Position numbers and translations under genes: made by a program. From Antedon bifida (taxonomy: Eukaryota; Echinodermata; Crinoidea; Comatulida; Antedonidae), in the NCBI GenBank assembly GCA_963402885.1, contig OY727094.1:23190501-23254500 (forward strand): DNA of 64,000 bases, written 5' to 3'. Below, in pieces: positions 1 through 14,800 of the stretch. Below the pieces are notes generated by a model that saw only the letters and a program-made list of their open reading frames with translations, had not been told where the DNA came from and searched no databases. Each line of letters starts with the position of its first letter. Position 1 is the first letter of the stretch.

Positions 1-290
1 TAATGAAGTTCCAAATTGTTAGAGATTATAATATTGAACTACCATATAAACACCATAAACAGTGGCTTGTTCAACATTGGATATTTAATTAATTATTAAG
101 TATAATATCAAAGTTCAGGCTTTGGTCCAGACTTAGAAGATGAGCAGTACAATGAAAGCTATTATTCACACACAAACATAGTTTAAATACAAATTTCTTT
201 CTTTGGCTTTCTTTTCAGAAGTTTAAATTTTACTTTCTATTGATCTCACTATCCTAAAGAACAGGAATACTATCCTTGGTTATAATAATC

Positions 291-384
291 CTACTTAGGG
301 TTAAATCCCTCCCCTACTTTATGTCTGATTTCACAAACAGGCATATCCTGGTAGTATTGACGTTTGGTCTGGATGTAGGCCTCT
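291..384 (-). CDS. Possible C-terminal coding exon of an unidentified gene
   Basis: On the minus strand an open stretch reads REAYIQTKRQYYQDMPVCEI followed by RHKVGEGFNPK and a TAG stop (291-293). It is less AT-rich than its surroundings. A usable acceptor (ggctag) precedes position 384, and the frame is open a little further upstream. I do not recognise the protein. It could be the last exon of the NlpC/P60-like gene that ends its traced part at 2889, but I found no intermediate exons between 384 and 2889 that would complete that domain. It may therefore belong to another minus-strand gene or be chance. There is a single exon only and no homology that I can name. Confidence 0.28.
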
Positions 385-448
385 CTAGCCAGTTCAGATG
401 AGCAAGAAATGCTTGCCAATCATTTTTTTTCTGGACCAGCGTTTCTCC

Positions 449-520
449 GGGTATAGTCCCACCCCATAGTAGGCCCAATTTTGTGTTCTAGGTGGGTGGG
501 ATTATACCAGAGGATATATG
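449..520. repeat. Inverted-repeat hairpin (MITE-like)
   Basis: Two arms pair across a short loop: GGGTATAGTCCCACCC on the left and GGGTGGGATTATACC on the right. The size and symmetry suggest a small foldback or a solo-MITE remnant. No target duplication was resolved. Confidence 0.5.
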
Positions 521-2888
521 GTATTACAATTTTCAGACTTGTGAAGCAGCACATTTTAAGTCAATAAATGATGTAAATGTGTCGCTAGTATCATCATCAA
601 TACATCATTGTTTTAACGTTATTATTAATTATAAATGAAATAAGACAATAAATGTATAGAATTGTTATTTTTTAGGCTGAAATTCTTTAAAAAGTGTACA
701 ATAATTAGGTTTTAAATGACTCTGCAACTCCCCCTAACACCATTAAGGAAACAAATCAATGTTCAACCATGAAAATCATGGAATTAAATTCTTTTTTTGA
801 GAAGTGATTAGTTGCCACCTGATGAGTGTTCTGACCATGAATTAGATAGCTCAGTCACATCCTTATGTTAAATAGTTGACCTTGTTTACACATCAACACG
901 TATGGTAATAAATCACTAATATCAGAAAAGACACTCAAACCAAATCACAATGAAAAGCATTTTAACGAATATTCATATCACAAAGGATTTGAATTTAATG
1001 AAAGAGTGTGTCCTTCAAAAGATGAATAAATCCTGGTGACTTGAACATTTAAAGGTCTATAGAAACAACACAAAATGCATTATGATGCATCTATTGATAG
1101 TATAGTGTGCTTAATCTCAAATGAAAAAAATAATGAGTGAAGCTACATTGGAAAGGATTTATCTATGTTTTACAAGGACATGTCCCAAAAATAAATAATA
1201 TACATTAATTCATAATAATCTATAAATACACAATATGAAGAGTTGATAAGTCTAAATAACAAGAACAGGGTGGCCTAATATTTGAATACTGCAGTGTTAC
1301 TAAGATCAGGACAAGGCCATATCATCAAAGTATACAATTCAAATGCATTAATTCACTAGTACAGTGCTTTGTGTCTGAGGTACTAATGGGGATTAACCCA
1401 GGAACTACACTAAGCCTTCAAAGTTTGATATTAACTACTTTAAAACCCAGAGATTTCATTCAATTAGAATACCACTCTGTTTTTGTTGAAAAAAATGAAA
1501 TTCTAAAAACTACCCCATTTTATTGTACTGGATGATAATGATGATAATGATGATAGCTCTGGGTAGGGTTAGGTAATAGAAACTATAATAAAAAAAATAA
1601 ACAGATAATTAATCTGATAATATTATTAAATATGATTTTTAATTTCTGCATGTAATTAGAATAATAATGATACTGTAGAATCTACAGTACTAAATTATGA
1701 AAATAAGAGTTTAAATAGCATGCCGTTGGTTCATTATCTACCATATTGTTTAATGCATTTTAAACAAATCTAATTTATCCATACAGTATTAATAGTCATT
1801 TACTAATATAAACTTACTGATTCCGTTTAATAAATATTCATTCAAATTGTGAGGATGGATTCTATGATAAAGATTCAGGAGCATAATACAGAAAATGTTA
1901 CGTTCCACAGTTAAAATGAGTCATGTATAAATCTACATATTATATGGAATTAAGTTTACTGGTATTGAACACAATGAATCGACAAAAACAACCACTAACA
2001 AAACACTCTTCATGGGCGTGGGAGCAGACAACGTAAATATTGTCACATGATGTGTGACGGGTAGAACAATCTTACAAATGCCTGTTTACAGTTTGCAAAT
2101 AGTGGTGAATACCTAATCAATCACCTATTCTTATTTATTATACCGGAAATCTATTGATAACACCAGCCATGTATTATGATGGGGTTTTCACCAAGAAGTT
2201 CACGTTCAGCGTGATAGCGACTGGGTTAAACAAACAAGGTAGAATGTTTGAACACATTATGTATTCTGAAGATTCAATACATACAGCATTCAATCAAACA
2301 TTGGGTGTGTTAGCAGTATTGGATGTGTCCTAAAAGAAACAGAGCTCACACGCAACCTGATCAATCACAGAAATTCATCTATACTCTAGACAACTTGTAA
2401 AACATTTAGTAAACATTACAATAATACTGATCATCAGGGAGTTGTCTATTTCTAAAATTTACAATTAGCCTGGACTTAAATCCTGGAATATCTTTGTGAT
2501 TTAGTCCAGGGCTACTGTATTCTAAAACGGTATTCTTAAAAGGGGATACATAACTTGTACTAAACTAAATTTTAATGATGATTTTTAAAAAAAAGAAAGA
2601 GTTTATGTACAATTGAAAATAATTTTGGAAAGATGGTTTCCTGAAATAGATCCAGCATGATGAAAAAACTGTATTATCCTGTTAGTTCCTAATTCATCTT
2701 TTGAGTTATCTTAATAATCTTATATGTCAAATAACCTTTAGCACTTTCTCTAGATGAGGCTCTATCTACCAAATCCCCCAGCTTAGAATAATGTTAGACA
2801 CCCACTGAAATAATATTTCATCGGCCAGCCTATAGTGTACATTCAGAGTTACAGTAAATTTCTCTACAGGCACTATATTTTATGTAAC
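521..2888. other. Non-coding stretch, probably intronic or 3' flank
   Basis: No exon with flanking splice sites was found on either strand. It contains a GATGATAAT-type microsatellite near 1531-1555 and a small palindrome near 2466-2512, whose arms are AGCCTGGACTTAAATCC and its approximate complement. Otherwise I see only AT-rich sequence. Confidence 0.5.
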
Positions 2889-5800
2889 CATGTTTTTCCT
2901 TACATTTTGGGTTGAAATAGGTGCCTGTTATAAACACCAGATCCCCTGGCAACATTTCCTCTTCCGTTACTGAACTAGGTAATGTGTCATACTGGTAAGC
3001 TTGGTTCCAAGGTCCAATGTTGAATCCAAAGTCTTCTTTCAGATCACGAAGAATCCGCCGTGTCAGGCCGCAACAGTCTAGGAATAAAGGCTCATTATGC
3101 ATTGAAGCTGCAAGATAGACAAAGGACCAAGAGTAAATTTCAGAGAATCAGTATATTATCTTAGTAAAAGAAGAGAGAGACATAGTAAAAAGAATAATAT
3201 GAAATTTACCAGCCATATCCAGGCCATTGCTGTTAATTTACATGACAATTATCTATATCATATGTTACAGTGTGGGCTATCAATGCCATCATACAGTAGT
3301 TAGTATAATTATTGAATTGAAAAGCAATTTTAATATATTAAAACGGCAATCACCATTCATATTATTACTTAATTTTTTGAGATGGACACTACTGGATTAA
3401 TAATACCTTTTATTATGATTTATAAAATTAATACATAATCATCAACTGCAATTAATTTAATTAATACAAATTGATTTACTATAGAAAAAGCACTCTTAAT
3501 TGCTTTTTTGGAAAATCTAACATATTTTTTATTAAAGATATAAATAATGCAATTTTGATTAATTTCAAAACATACATTCTGGTGGGTGATATCTTTTAGC
3601 ATATGGAACACCAAAGTATTTCTTCGCTTGATTCAAGAACTTCATTCTCAACTCTTGCATTGATTTGGGATCTTTCTTTTCCAGCAAAGTTTTTTGTTTT
3701 TGCAGCAAGGTTTCTCGTATTTCTTTCTGTAAAATATGGTAAATACTTATTATCAATCATATTTTTAATACATTGTTGCGCAAATACACTGATCAAAAGT
3801 ACCTGTGAGTGTAAGAATATGTAAATACTTTCTGGGTATTTTGAAAAAGAAAACTATAACCAACAACTTGACAGTGTGGGGCAATATTGCGATTATTTCA
3901 GAAAATGAACACGGCTTACCATTTTTACAGTGTAAATGCACACAATCTGTGTCATTAACAGAGGTTACAGATGAAGGTATAAAAAGAAGATTTATTCAGA
4001 AATGAAACAAGTTTTGTTTGAGGTCAGCTGTGGAAAAGGTATTAGTTGCCCATATACACTTTTGTCTTTTCATTGAAATACTTGTAATTAGAAATTGTAC
4101 AGGTTCACTATGGTATGATTGGTAATTCTTAATTATCTAATTGGAAACCAAAGCTGACAGTATAAACCATCAATAGAAATATTTAATTACAGTATAATTG
4201 TCATATGTATCACATGTATTTAAGGATAATAATGAAACTTCATTTTGCTAATTGCAATATTAATTTTTCAGTTAAGTCCATGACAAAACAAGAAGAATAA
4301 TAATTAATTATAAGAACTTAATAGTATATTTTCAATCAATACAATTAGCAGAGTATGTACATACTTTCAATAATATTTTCAAAATAAACAATATATGGTA
4401 TTAGCTGTTTTTGCTTTTAAATACTAATTACAGTACTGTTATTTTCAACGGTAGGAATACAGACCCACTAATCTAAACCAAAAGCTTTAGAGGAAAAGCA
4501 ACAAAAAAACACAACCTTCACAAGACAATATGGACAATAGTGTAACCTTCTAGGGAAAATATTAAATCCAGGATGTAGTCTAGTTAGCATAATCTAGCTT
4601 TACATGAACAATAACACAAACTGTATGACAAACTCCTCCAGAAACTCAATAACCACTCTGTAAACAATACAGGACATGCTTCATTTATCACTGTGTAATC
4701 ATATTCACTGAAACAGAATACTGTTTTGGGTTAAGCTTCTACCTTTTATAACAAACCTCAAGTATGCTATGTTGATTCAGGTCGACAATCATTATAATTT
4801 GTTTACCTAAAAAACTTCTTTTTGAATAAACCTAAAAACTTTGAATCTTGACTTCCCTTATTTGGAGTCAGTTTTATACTGTGTTATTTAAACCTAACAT
4901 TCTTTTCTTTTTTATAAATTAAACTTCGCACAATTATTATAATTAGCTATAATGTTGATACGAATAAATTTATAGGCAAAGATTTTGAATTGGTAATAAC
5001 TGACTATATGCAATTAAATTGTTAAATTCTTAATCTTGGCTTCTAATAAAACAGACAGAATGGAATTGAACCATTATAGCAAAACCCCCCAAAAAATGTA
5101 AAAAAATACTGATGGTGGTCTATTGATTATTATTGTACTGTATGTGTTGCATTTATACCATGTGTAGCAAAATAAAAACATGCATCAAATCACCTACAGT
5201 ATGCAATCAAGTCAAGATAAAACGAACCGTCACTATTTCAAATAAGTGGACATATCTATCAATTTCCACAGCAAATATAAGGCAGCAGTCAGTAATAATT
5301 ACATAATGTGTGGAAATTTGGGGAAATCCCAATTCTAGATGATGATTGAGCTTTATTTCTTTTAGCAAACAAAAACAGGAAAACACTTTAATCGATTCAT
5401 CTTTTTATTCTAACAATATGGTAGTAATTTATAGTCACATTCCTGTAGTAGTTCCAGTGTTGCTATGGTTATTAATGATTCTATCAGTTTTAAATTATTC
5501 AAGTTGATCAGCATTAACTTTAAATTGAACAATTAATAATCTCATTTTCACCAAAATATAATCATTCAACTTCAGATTAAGTCCAAACTCTGCAGATCAT
5601 AGAGCCAATACTGATTACAATCCTGTCATCAGTATCGTTAACAGAATAATTAACAACATAAAAAACCAAAATTTGCAATCTTAGTTTTGTTGCATACGGC
5701 ATCATAACTGTTTAGTTTTCTTTTCTTTCAGGTCCTTTCTTTAGACATCCATCAAAATGTACTATTTTGCTTTTTTTATACAGTAGCTTGTGCTTAGTTT

Positions 5801-8800
5801 GACTCAGGTTTTGGCATCTCTGATATTAGTTGATCAATTCTGGATTTACTTACAGTCAGTTTCTTTTGGCATCTTTGTTTTTAAAGTTGTCTTCTTGTTT
5901 GATTTATATCAATTGAGGTTTATTTTTGTCATCTCTGAATCTCCAGGTTTTACTTATTACAATAAATGAGGTTTCATTTTGGCATCTTTGTTGATATAGT
6001 TGTCCAACTCAGCTGGTTTCACTAACATCATCTGAAGTTTCTTTTTTGCATCCAACGCAGCTGGTTTCACTAACATCATCTGAAGTTTCTTTTTGGCATC
6101 CAACTCAGCTGGTTTCACTAACATCATATGAAGTTTCTTTTTGGCATCCAACTCAGCTGGTTTCACTAACATCATATGAAGTTTCTTTTTGGCATCCAAC
6201 TCAGCTTGTTTCACTAACATCATATGAAGTTTCTTTTTGGCATCCAACTCAGCTGGTTTCACTAACATCATCTGAAGTTTCTTTTTGGCATCCAACTCAG
6301 CTGGTTTCACTAACATCATATGAAGTTTCTTTTTGGAATCCAACTCAGCTGGTTTCACTAACATCATCTGAAGTTTCTTTTTGGCATCCAACTCAGCTGG
6401 TTTCACTAACATCATCTGAAGTTTCTTTTTGGCATCCAACTCAGCTGGTTTCACTAACATCATATGAAGTTTCTTTTTGGCATCCAATTCAGCTGGTTTC
6501 ACTAACATCATATGAAGTTTCTTTTTGGCATCCAACTCAGCTGGTTTCACTAACATCATATGAAGTTTCTTTTTGGCATCCAACTCAGCTGGTTTCACTA
6601 ACATCATCTGAAGTTTCTTTTTGGTATCTTTGTTGATATAATTGTCCAACTAGTTTCACTAACATCATCCGAGGGTTCTTGAAATCTGGAAAGCTACTCT
6701 CATAAAACTACAGCAGTATTAACCTAAATCTAGGTGTCAGTTACATCTGTGGCAGAGTGCAGACGACATTTGAAGAGCAATGAAGACAGAACTGATGAAT
6801 TTAGAAAATGAACTGGCAAGTAAAGAGAGCTCAATAGGTAGATGAAGGCTGTAAAAAAGACACCAATAACATCATTACCAGACAGTATTAGAGAACGCTT
6901 ACATCACGTCTAATGCTGTCAGGTATGATGCTACAGTTGCCCCAATTCCAAAAAGCAGAATAAAAAAACGGCTGCCATCCAATGAAAGAGTTCCACACAT
7001 GGCATATACCACCTCGCTCAGAATAGAATGTATTTTAGTATAAAGATATAGATGGAGTTAGATTTGCTGGAATCACCAGACTCTATTCTGTTCTGAATCT
7101 TTAGCGAGTATGTGTACGATTTTGAGAATTAGAAAACTGCATAGTTAGATAACAAGTGAGTACTACTCGAAGAATCATACCTCTAGGTAGTAATTAAAGA
7201 ATATCTTGGTACTCACGGTTTGTAGTATAGTGCCTGTTATCCTTTTATCCAGCTGTTTCAAAATTCTTTCTTGGTTTATTCCACTAAAAGCTTTGACATT
7301 GGAATCTTAAGTGTGGGCACTGTAAGTACATTAGTCAGACGTGTGCTACTGGATTCAAGAAGATTCACTCCTTGTCTTGTGCATCGAATGCTGATTCAGA
7401 ATTGAATATTATGATGTTTGTTTTTAATACATCAGAAGTAACTCTACATTTGTCCATAAAAATGTTAGTTGCAACCTTTTATGAGCTAAAATGCATTCTA
7501 GGTAATTTTATTACACTTATCATATGTATAGGGTTGAAACATAACCACTTGGAACTCAGCAGCTGGTAGTCCATGGGATTTTCAACAATCGTTTCTCTGA
7601 ATTTAAGCTAACTGTATGGACTTTTTTCCTTTTTTATCTGAAACTACAGTACAGTACTGGTCTAATGGTTATCAACTTAAAACAAACATTAACGATATTA
7701 CTCTACGAAGCTTGTTTTTTTTTTTTTTTTAACATACCAATAAAATAATCATACTATATTAAATAAAATTAAGTTCAATATTCTTATTATCATTAACTAA
7801 AATAAAAAGAAATTGACTTTTTAGAATCTGATTAGTTGAAGGATTTTAATAATCGCCAAGGATGCCATGTCTCGTTATCTTTCAACTACCAACAGTGTTG
7901 ATTATCTTCATTACTTCCTTCAATACAGGAAACATATACTGTATTAATCGTTGATTGTAGCCTGGTATGGTAATGTCATAGACAACAAATTTCTCTGTGG
8001 TATCATGAAGCCACTGAATGGTTGACTACCAGGCATTGAGGTATATGTTCCTACACTATAAGCTTAATCAATTGATTAATCATATGAAAGGGATTTGTTT
8101 AAAATTTATTTCCTACTTTTCCAGTAAAATAAAGCTGTAAATGGTTGTGAGGCAGTTAATGGCAATGGTTGCAGATCTGCAAATGATTAATGTACTAAAT
8201 ATGGTAATTCAAAGGAGGGTCATCCAAAACAGTTTTTTGGTTAGTGATTCAAAGGAGGGTTGGTTAGTGTTGGGCTAACAATGGGAGTTTTCCCCCCATG
8301 TAAACTGCAGGACAGTTGTGAAATACTATATGTAACTCTGCCACGTTTCAAACACCCACCAATAAAAGACCCTACCCATCACTTAAGTTACACAAATAGC
8401 ATACGGAAATTTGTAAATTTTGTTACATAACTAAAAATTAATGTCTTTTTATTGCTGTCGCCTACCAATTTTATGTATTGTATCTGTGATGTTTGATTGT
8501 TATTTTAGTTTCATTTGGTACCATGTAATACAACCTTAATTGCCAAGTATCATGAATTTCTGTAAGTCCCATATTCATTTCTGAACGTAAGGTAATGAGC
8601 TGTTAGGAGCTCATTTTACTAAGCCTCTGCATTATGTGGTAGGATGGCCAGTTTCTTTCCACGACGCCTTATCCTCCCTAGTATTTTCAACCAGGTACTC
8701 ATTTATAGCTGAGTAGACTAGGAGTTGTTAGTAATTGAACCCGGTCTGTCTGTATGACAGTCAAGGGTCTTAACTGCTTGGCTACCCAACTCTATATGTA

Positions 8801-11800
8801 TGTTTTATTTATATGGACATAGTTTTGGCCATACTAAACCAAATTAGATTTTCAATTTCTTTCAAGAAAAAAAACAAGCATTAACATTTTCATTCAGGGA
8901 TAAAACTGAAATACTGGCTTCCCTTGGACCAATAAAATATATTAACTGCCACAGTAATTTACTGTATTATTCTGTAAAAATACCAATGTTGTGGCTATCT
9001 CTGGGGCTCACCTTTCATACAGAAAAAATGTTACCTTCTGTATAGAAGTAGGTCGGCAACACGCTGACATGTTTACTTTTAATTTTTGTGTGAAAAGGCT
9101 TTATACATCAATATATCAAATTCAATATGCAAAAATCAATGCAAGGAATTGATTAAAATATACTACCTTACAGTATGAGTACAACTCAAAAAACAGAAAA
9201 ACCAAAACAGACCTAAACAAAATTGCACAATCATTTTATAATACTGTAGTCACTATCATGTGATAAAATTTAAAAGGATATTTTGTTAAAAATCATCTAT
9301 TGACGATCATTGATTACCAACAAAGCATTTGATCCGTTTAATACTTGTTGTATCATGCAGAGAAATTCATGACTATGTCTTTTGTGTGAAATAAAGCAAA
9401 TAGACCTTTGAACATTCTGAAGTGCCCATCCCAAGACTTTAATAATTGCACGCTGTAATAGTGTGATTTTACTTTGCGAATTATGATACTTTGAAATAAA
9501 ATTATAATTCCTCATTCCTCCACAAGATAAAACTTCATTAGCTTGGAAAACTGTTCGAAAAAATATTACATGTAGGTCTATCTACGGTAATCAGTTAAAA
9601 AATATTACATGTAGGTCTATCTACGGTAATCAGTTAAAAAATATTACATAGGTCTATCTACGGTAATAAGTTTAAAAATATTACATGTAGGTCTATCTTT
9701 GGTAATCAGTTTAAAAATATTACATGTAGGTCTATCTACGGTAATCAGTTAAAAAATATTACATGTAGGTCTATCTACGATAATCAGTTAAAAAATATTA
9801 CATGTAGGTCTATCTACGGTAATCAGTTTAAAAATATTACATGTAGGTCTATCTACGGTAATCAGTTTAAAAATAATACATGTAGGTCTATCTACGGTAA
9901 TCAGTTTAAAAATATTACATGTAGGTCTATCTACGGTAATCAGTTAAAAAATATTACATGTAGGTCTATCTACGGTAATCAGTTTAAAAATAATACATAG
10001 GTCTATCTACGGTAATCAGTTTAAAAATATTACATGTAGGTCTATCTACGGTAATCAGTTTAAAAATAATACATATACTGTAGGTCTACCTACAGTAATC
10101 AGTTTAAAAATTAAAATTATTTTTCTTAGAATTTTCCTTCTTACTCTATCTTTTTTTAGCCCTTTGATAACAACCATAAACCAGGCTAAAATACTATTTT
10201 CAACAACAAATATATATGTATTTTTATTTCTCTTTTAACAATTACTTTGTTCATCAGAATTTTGAAGAAATTAATTGCAGGACCAGATACATTATTCAAT
10301 TTAACAATTAATATTTTGATCCTATTTTTTATTTATAAAAAAGAAAAACAGTAAAGTAGGACTACCATTAAAATTGGCAATATGTTTTTCTAGTTGATTG
10401 AATGAAGTATATTGATTGTTTAATTTCACAAGTATGCACAAATCCAAAATCATTATCATACTACCTAGTTTACAATCACAATCAATGCATTCTCTTATTT
10501 TTGAACTATATATCTATTTAAAACAATAATTGTGTAGGCCTACAATGAAAATAAACCTTTTAATAAAAAATATAGGATCATAGTACAGTATCAGTAAAAG
10601 CAATCTGTACTTTAATTTAACTTTATTTATTTATTTAAAAAAGAAACAGCAATGATTACCATGCTAACTGTCAGGATTGAAGGAACATGAAAATACATTT
10701 CAAAATACAACAAAAACAATATATTAAATATATAATACAGTGAATACTATTGTATACAATTTAATTTAATATTCTCACCTGAATTATCAATTAAAGCTCT
10801 TTACATCATCATACCCATCAACTATGCAGGTAATTTACACATCACCTTATTTTAGATGCATCGATGACCTGTACCATTTCATCTTTCTTTCTACGTCTGT
10901 CATCTACAGAGTTGGATATTTCTGAGCGACAAATTTTAAACTTAACTTTTGCCATTTTACACCTCCTCTGTATTAAATGTATTAGCGAGAGAGATCCTCT
11001 CTTTTACCTAGCAGAAATTGTAATAGCCAACTCTAACAATCAACTTTCAGGTCTAGCTATGCTGGTTCAGATCTTATGAATGAAATCAAGGTTTAAACCA
11101 CACCTCTTATTGTGAATAAGCCAACCATATGTAAGCTCTCACAAAATCCAATAGGAAACAGTTTTACAAATCCTCTAGTCTCAACAAGTGAGAATGTCAA
11201 GGCTAAAACAGAATCACCAACAGACAGTTGATTCCATTTTCACAATAGGGTAGTCTACCCAATAGACCCTATCAGATTGTACAGTAAATATTTATTTAAG
11301 CATTACACGATTTAACACAAAGGTGTTCTGCAATTTTTGAATAAAACTTGTGTATTCTATTCTATTTTAAATTTTTGTTATTTTGATAGAGCAAGCAGAT
11401 TAAAAACAAGGTTTTTCCACAGTACCACGGCATATAGTAGTTGATATTACGAAGGCATCAATCAAAATTGATCATAGATCACGACACAGGGATGTGATGT
11501 GGAGGGCAGCCTGGTTGCCCTTACATCATTCCCCCGCTCCCAACAAAGCTGATGAAACCAAAGGAATGGCAAGACATAGTACCAACCAGCCATGTAAACT
11601 TATGATAAATGCCATATGATAGGCACTTCAAAATTCCAAAAAAATTCAATCTGAATTCTATGCATACATTTCAATGAAACACCAGTTTTAAATGAATAAG
11701 CATAAATTGAAATTTGTACATTCCATCAGATCTTCCTGACAGTACTGACTATACACCATAACCACAGTGGTTGTCACATATGTAAAATCAATGTGACCGT

Positions 11801-14800
11801 AGCATGCCTGTATTCAGCCTGTACACCATTAAGTAATCACACAGATACTGTACTCCCTGGTAAAATATGCAACTCATGGTAGTGACACGTTTGTGTATTT
11901 TGTGTAATATGAACCAAACTTCATTTTCTCTATTGTATTACGCACAAGATGTTAAAATTTCAAGTACAAATCAGGAATAGAAAAATCTAAAATATAATAA
12001 GCCAACATTTGATATTTAGTTTTTTTTTATCAACATTAGACTCCAACTTTTAAGAAGCACATAATGGTCTACAAGCAATGCATGCTCAAAGTATTGACCA
12101 ATCACAGTTCAGCTCAGTCAACTGTTTTTCTTTAAAGGACAACTTGACCGAGGACCATATTTAAGTTGTCCTTTAAATTACTTGAGTCTTCGCACGTAAT
12201 AATGGAAATAAAGCTTAGTATTGCAGGACAACTAAGTAAAGTTTGATTACAAATTACAAAATTATATTTGATTTTCAACATTTGATGATCACACAATCAT
12301 TATTCTAAACAACATTTCAAATATCCAACATTCTGAATAGATTCAATGGAAATAATAATGCCGCATTGTAGACATTTATAAGCATTTCCTGAAAGAAGTG
12401 ACGTCATGTTAATTGACACAAAAAACACATGATTGTTCAGGAAATTATTAATACATAATTGAAAACAGCAGCCATAGTTTTGGATTGTAATAGCAATGCA
12501 ACAGGCGACCATAGTAGTCAATTGTTAACGATGTTTTACTTACTTTAGAGGATAATATCCGGCACTATCTACTGTAATATCAAAATATTATAATGCTCTA
12601 ACACCCTTTATCTTTACCAGCACTTATATTTTAAACAAATCTACCATATTATTTATTAATCAAAATGTTAATTAGCACATACATATAAAGCAAATACAGT
12701 ATGATTATTTCGCGATTTATGAGATCAAGAAAGATGATTTTCCAGGACATTTTATAAAGCAATTTGAAATAAATCAATTTCTTTTTAGTAAGTGAACTTT
12801 TAGTAATAAAGTATTTGAACAATAATTCAATTAATGAATCATTTAATTTTGCCAAGAAAACTATTGTGTAATTATAGATACAAATTGTTTAATGTTGTAA
12901 ATGTGGAGGGAGTTGACGCACACTGAGGGCAATATTTAAAGAAGTGTTTAATGCACTGCAACATCTGTGTGACAAGGGCTTATGGAAGTACACAATGTAT
13001 GAATTCTTGTTTAAATTTTGATGATGAATGTTCCAAGCAAAACAGTTACAATTAATTAGCTTTTTTATTTCTATTTGATCCATTTGCCTAAAATACGACA
13101 AAGTTAGTCTATCGAGTGGTAAGACTGGGGCGTTCCTCCATCAGCCTTCAAATTGGACAGGTTCAAAGCTCTCCTTGATCATAGTTCTGGTGGTAGAATA
13201 ATGTCTTCTCAGATAAGGACTTAAATGGATGTCCAGTGTACATATCTGGCTCGTGTGCATGTTAAAGGATCCAGTATATTTCAAAAAAGTAGGGAGCTAA
13301 CTTGGTGTGCTGGTCTATCTCAGCCCCTGTGGGTGTAGACAGACAAATAGTATTTGACACAAAGGCACTCTTTTAGGGGATACGAAAGTTGCAACCTGCA
13401 CTTTCAGACGATATTATTATTATTATCAACAATTATATAAATCAATTTAGATTGTACTTTATTACACAATTTTTTAGTTTGGTTGTTTAATGCTCGAGTG
13501 AATTTCCAGAGTTCCTCAAACTTTCTTTCAATTTCACAATGGAAGAAATGAGGGTGAAAGGTATACTATTGATATTAATGAAACAAATATACATGTCTGT
13601 AAGTTTGACAAACAATGAAAGCAGGAAATCATCAGTGAAAATAAAAGATGCACAAACAATAAAACTATGAATCATGGCTGTATTGAACACTTGGTATACT
13701 GCTGTTAGAACCTCTTATGATTGCTAGGCAACAAGGCATTACACTATTCCTATGTACATACAGTATGTTCTAGACGTATTTGCACATTTAAGTACTTGTT
13801 TGTGCATCTTATCTTTCACCTTTTTTCTAGTGCAACATATAATGTACAACTGTATTTGAGTTATGAAAACTAATAATAATATATTATAAAATAATATCAA
13901 AATTGTTGTAATAGCAAGCCCAATAGCCAGAAAAAAAGGAAGTGTTTGTTAGACTAGATCAGAATTCATCATTGACGAATGCTTCTATTGTATGTTTGTA
14001 TTGTATACCCCTTTTACACCGCTTGCAAAAATGCAAAGATGATCCTAAATTGTGTAACCGAGTTGTAACCGGGATACCGAAATCTGAAAATGTAGACCGA
14101 TGTAAACAACGTAATTAAACGTTACCCAGGTTGCTGAAGTAACTGGATAAATAATGCGGAATATATTCAACGTCAAGTCAACTCGGGATGAACTGGTGTA
14201 AACAGTCTGCGTATCCTTTCCCGGTTGGTTGCTATAATCGCTCACTATAGTATTTAAGTTACATACAATGAGAAAAATACTGATAATTTATATATAACTT
14301 ATTATAGAAATAAAACGTATGGTTAACCATTTTTATTTAAATATTATTCTTCATGAGTATTAACTATTATATTTTTGTATTGCCATTAAAATAATTGTAG
14401 GAGGTATAATGAGCAGACCATTATTAGGATGTCTCTTCATGCATGTGAGGATGATATTTTTCGATTAATCTAGAACATTTACACAGGTTGGTATTTACAT
14501 GCAACCTGTGTCATTCCCAGGTTAATGAATCAGGTGTAATAAGGAAATTTATCCGGACACGACAGGTTTGTTTTAACCTCAGCGGTGTAAAAGGGTTTAA
14601 GTGTTGATGGTGGAAGATGGGGGTTTGTGGAAGTGATGAAAAATATTGCCTACAGTAGCATATTTCATTTTTTATTCCCTGTCGTGGAGTTTGTAGGATT
14701 ATTAAAATGGGTCTAAATGACATGAAATAACTTGGAGTTAAAGGGTGCACTTGCATAAGGCCAAAAAAAAAAAAAAATTATTGTGTTAGCCACGTTTTGG

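Noticed and set aside
6046..6636. Long plus-strand open frame in the 48-bp repeat
   Set aside because: A repeat whose unit is a multiple of three stays open in any frame that lacks a stop; no start, splice or homology support.
9560..10110. CRISPR-like array
   Set aside because: The 39-base units are contiguous with no unique spacers, so it is a minisatellite.
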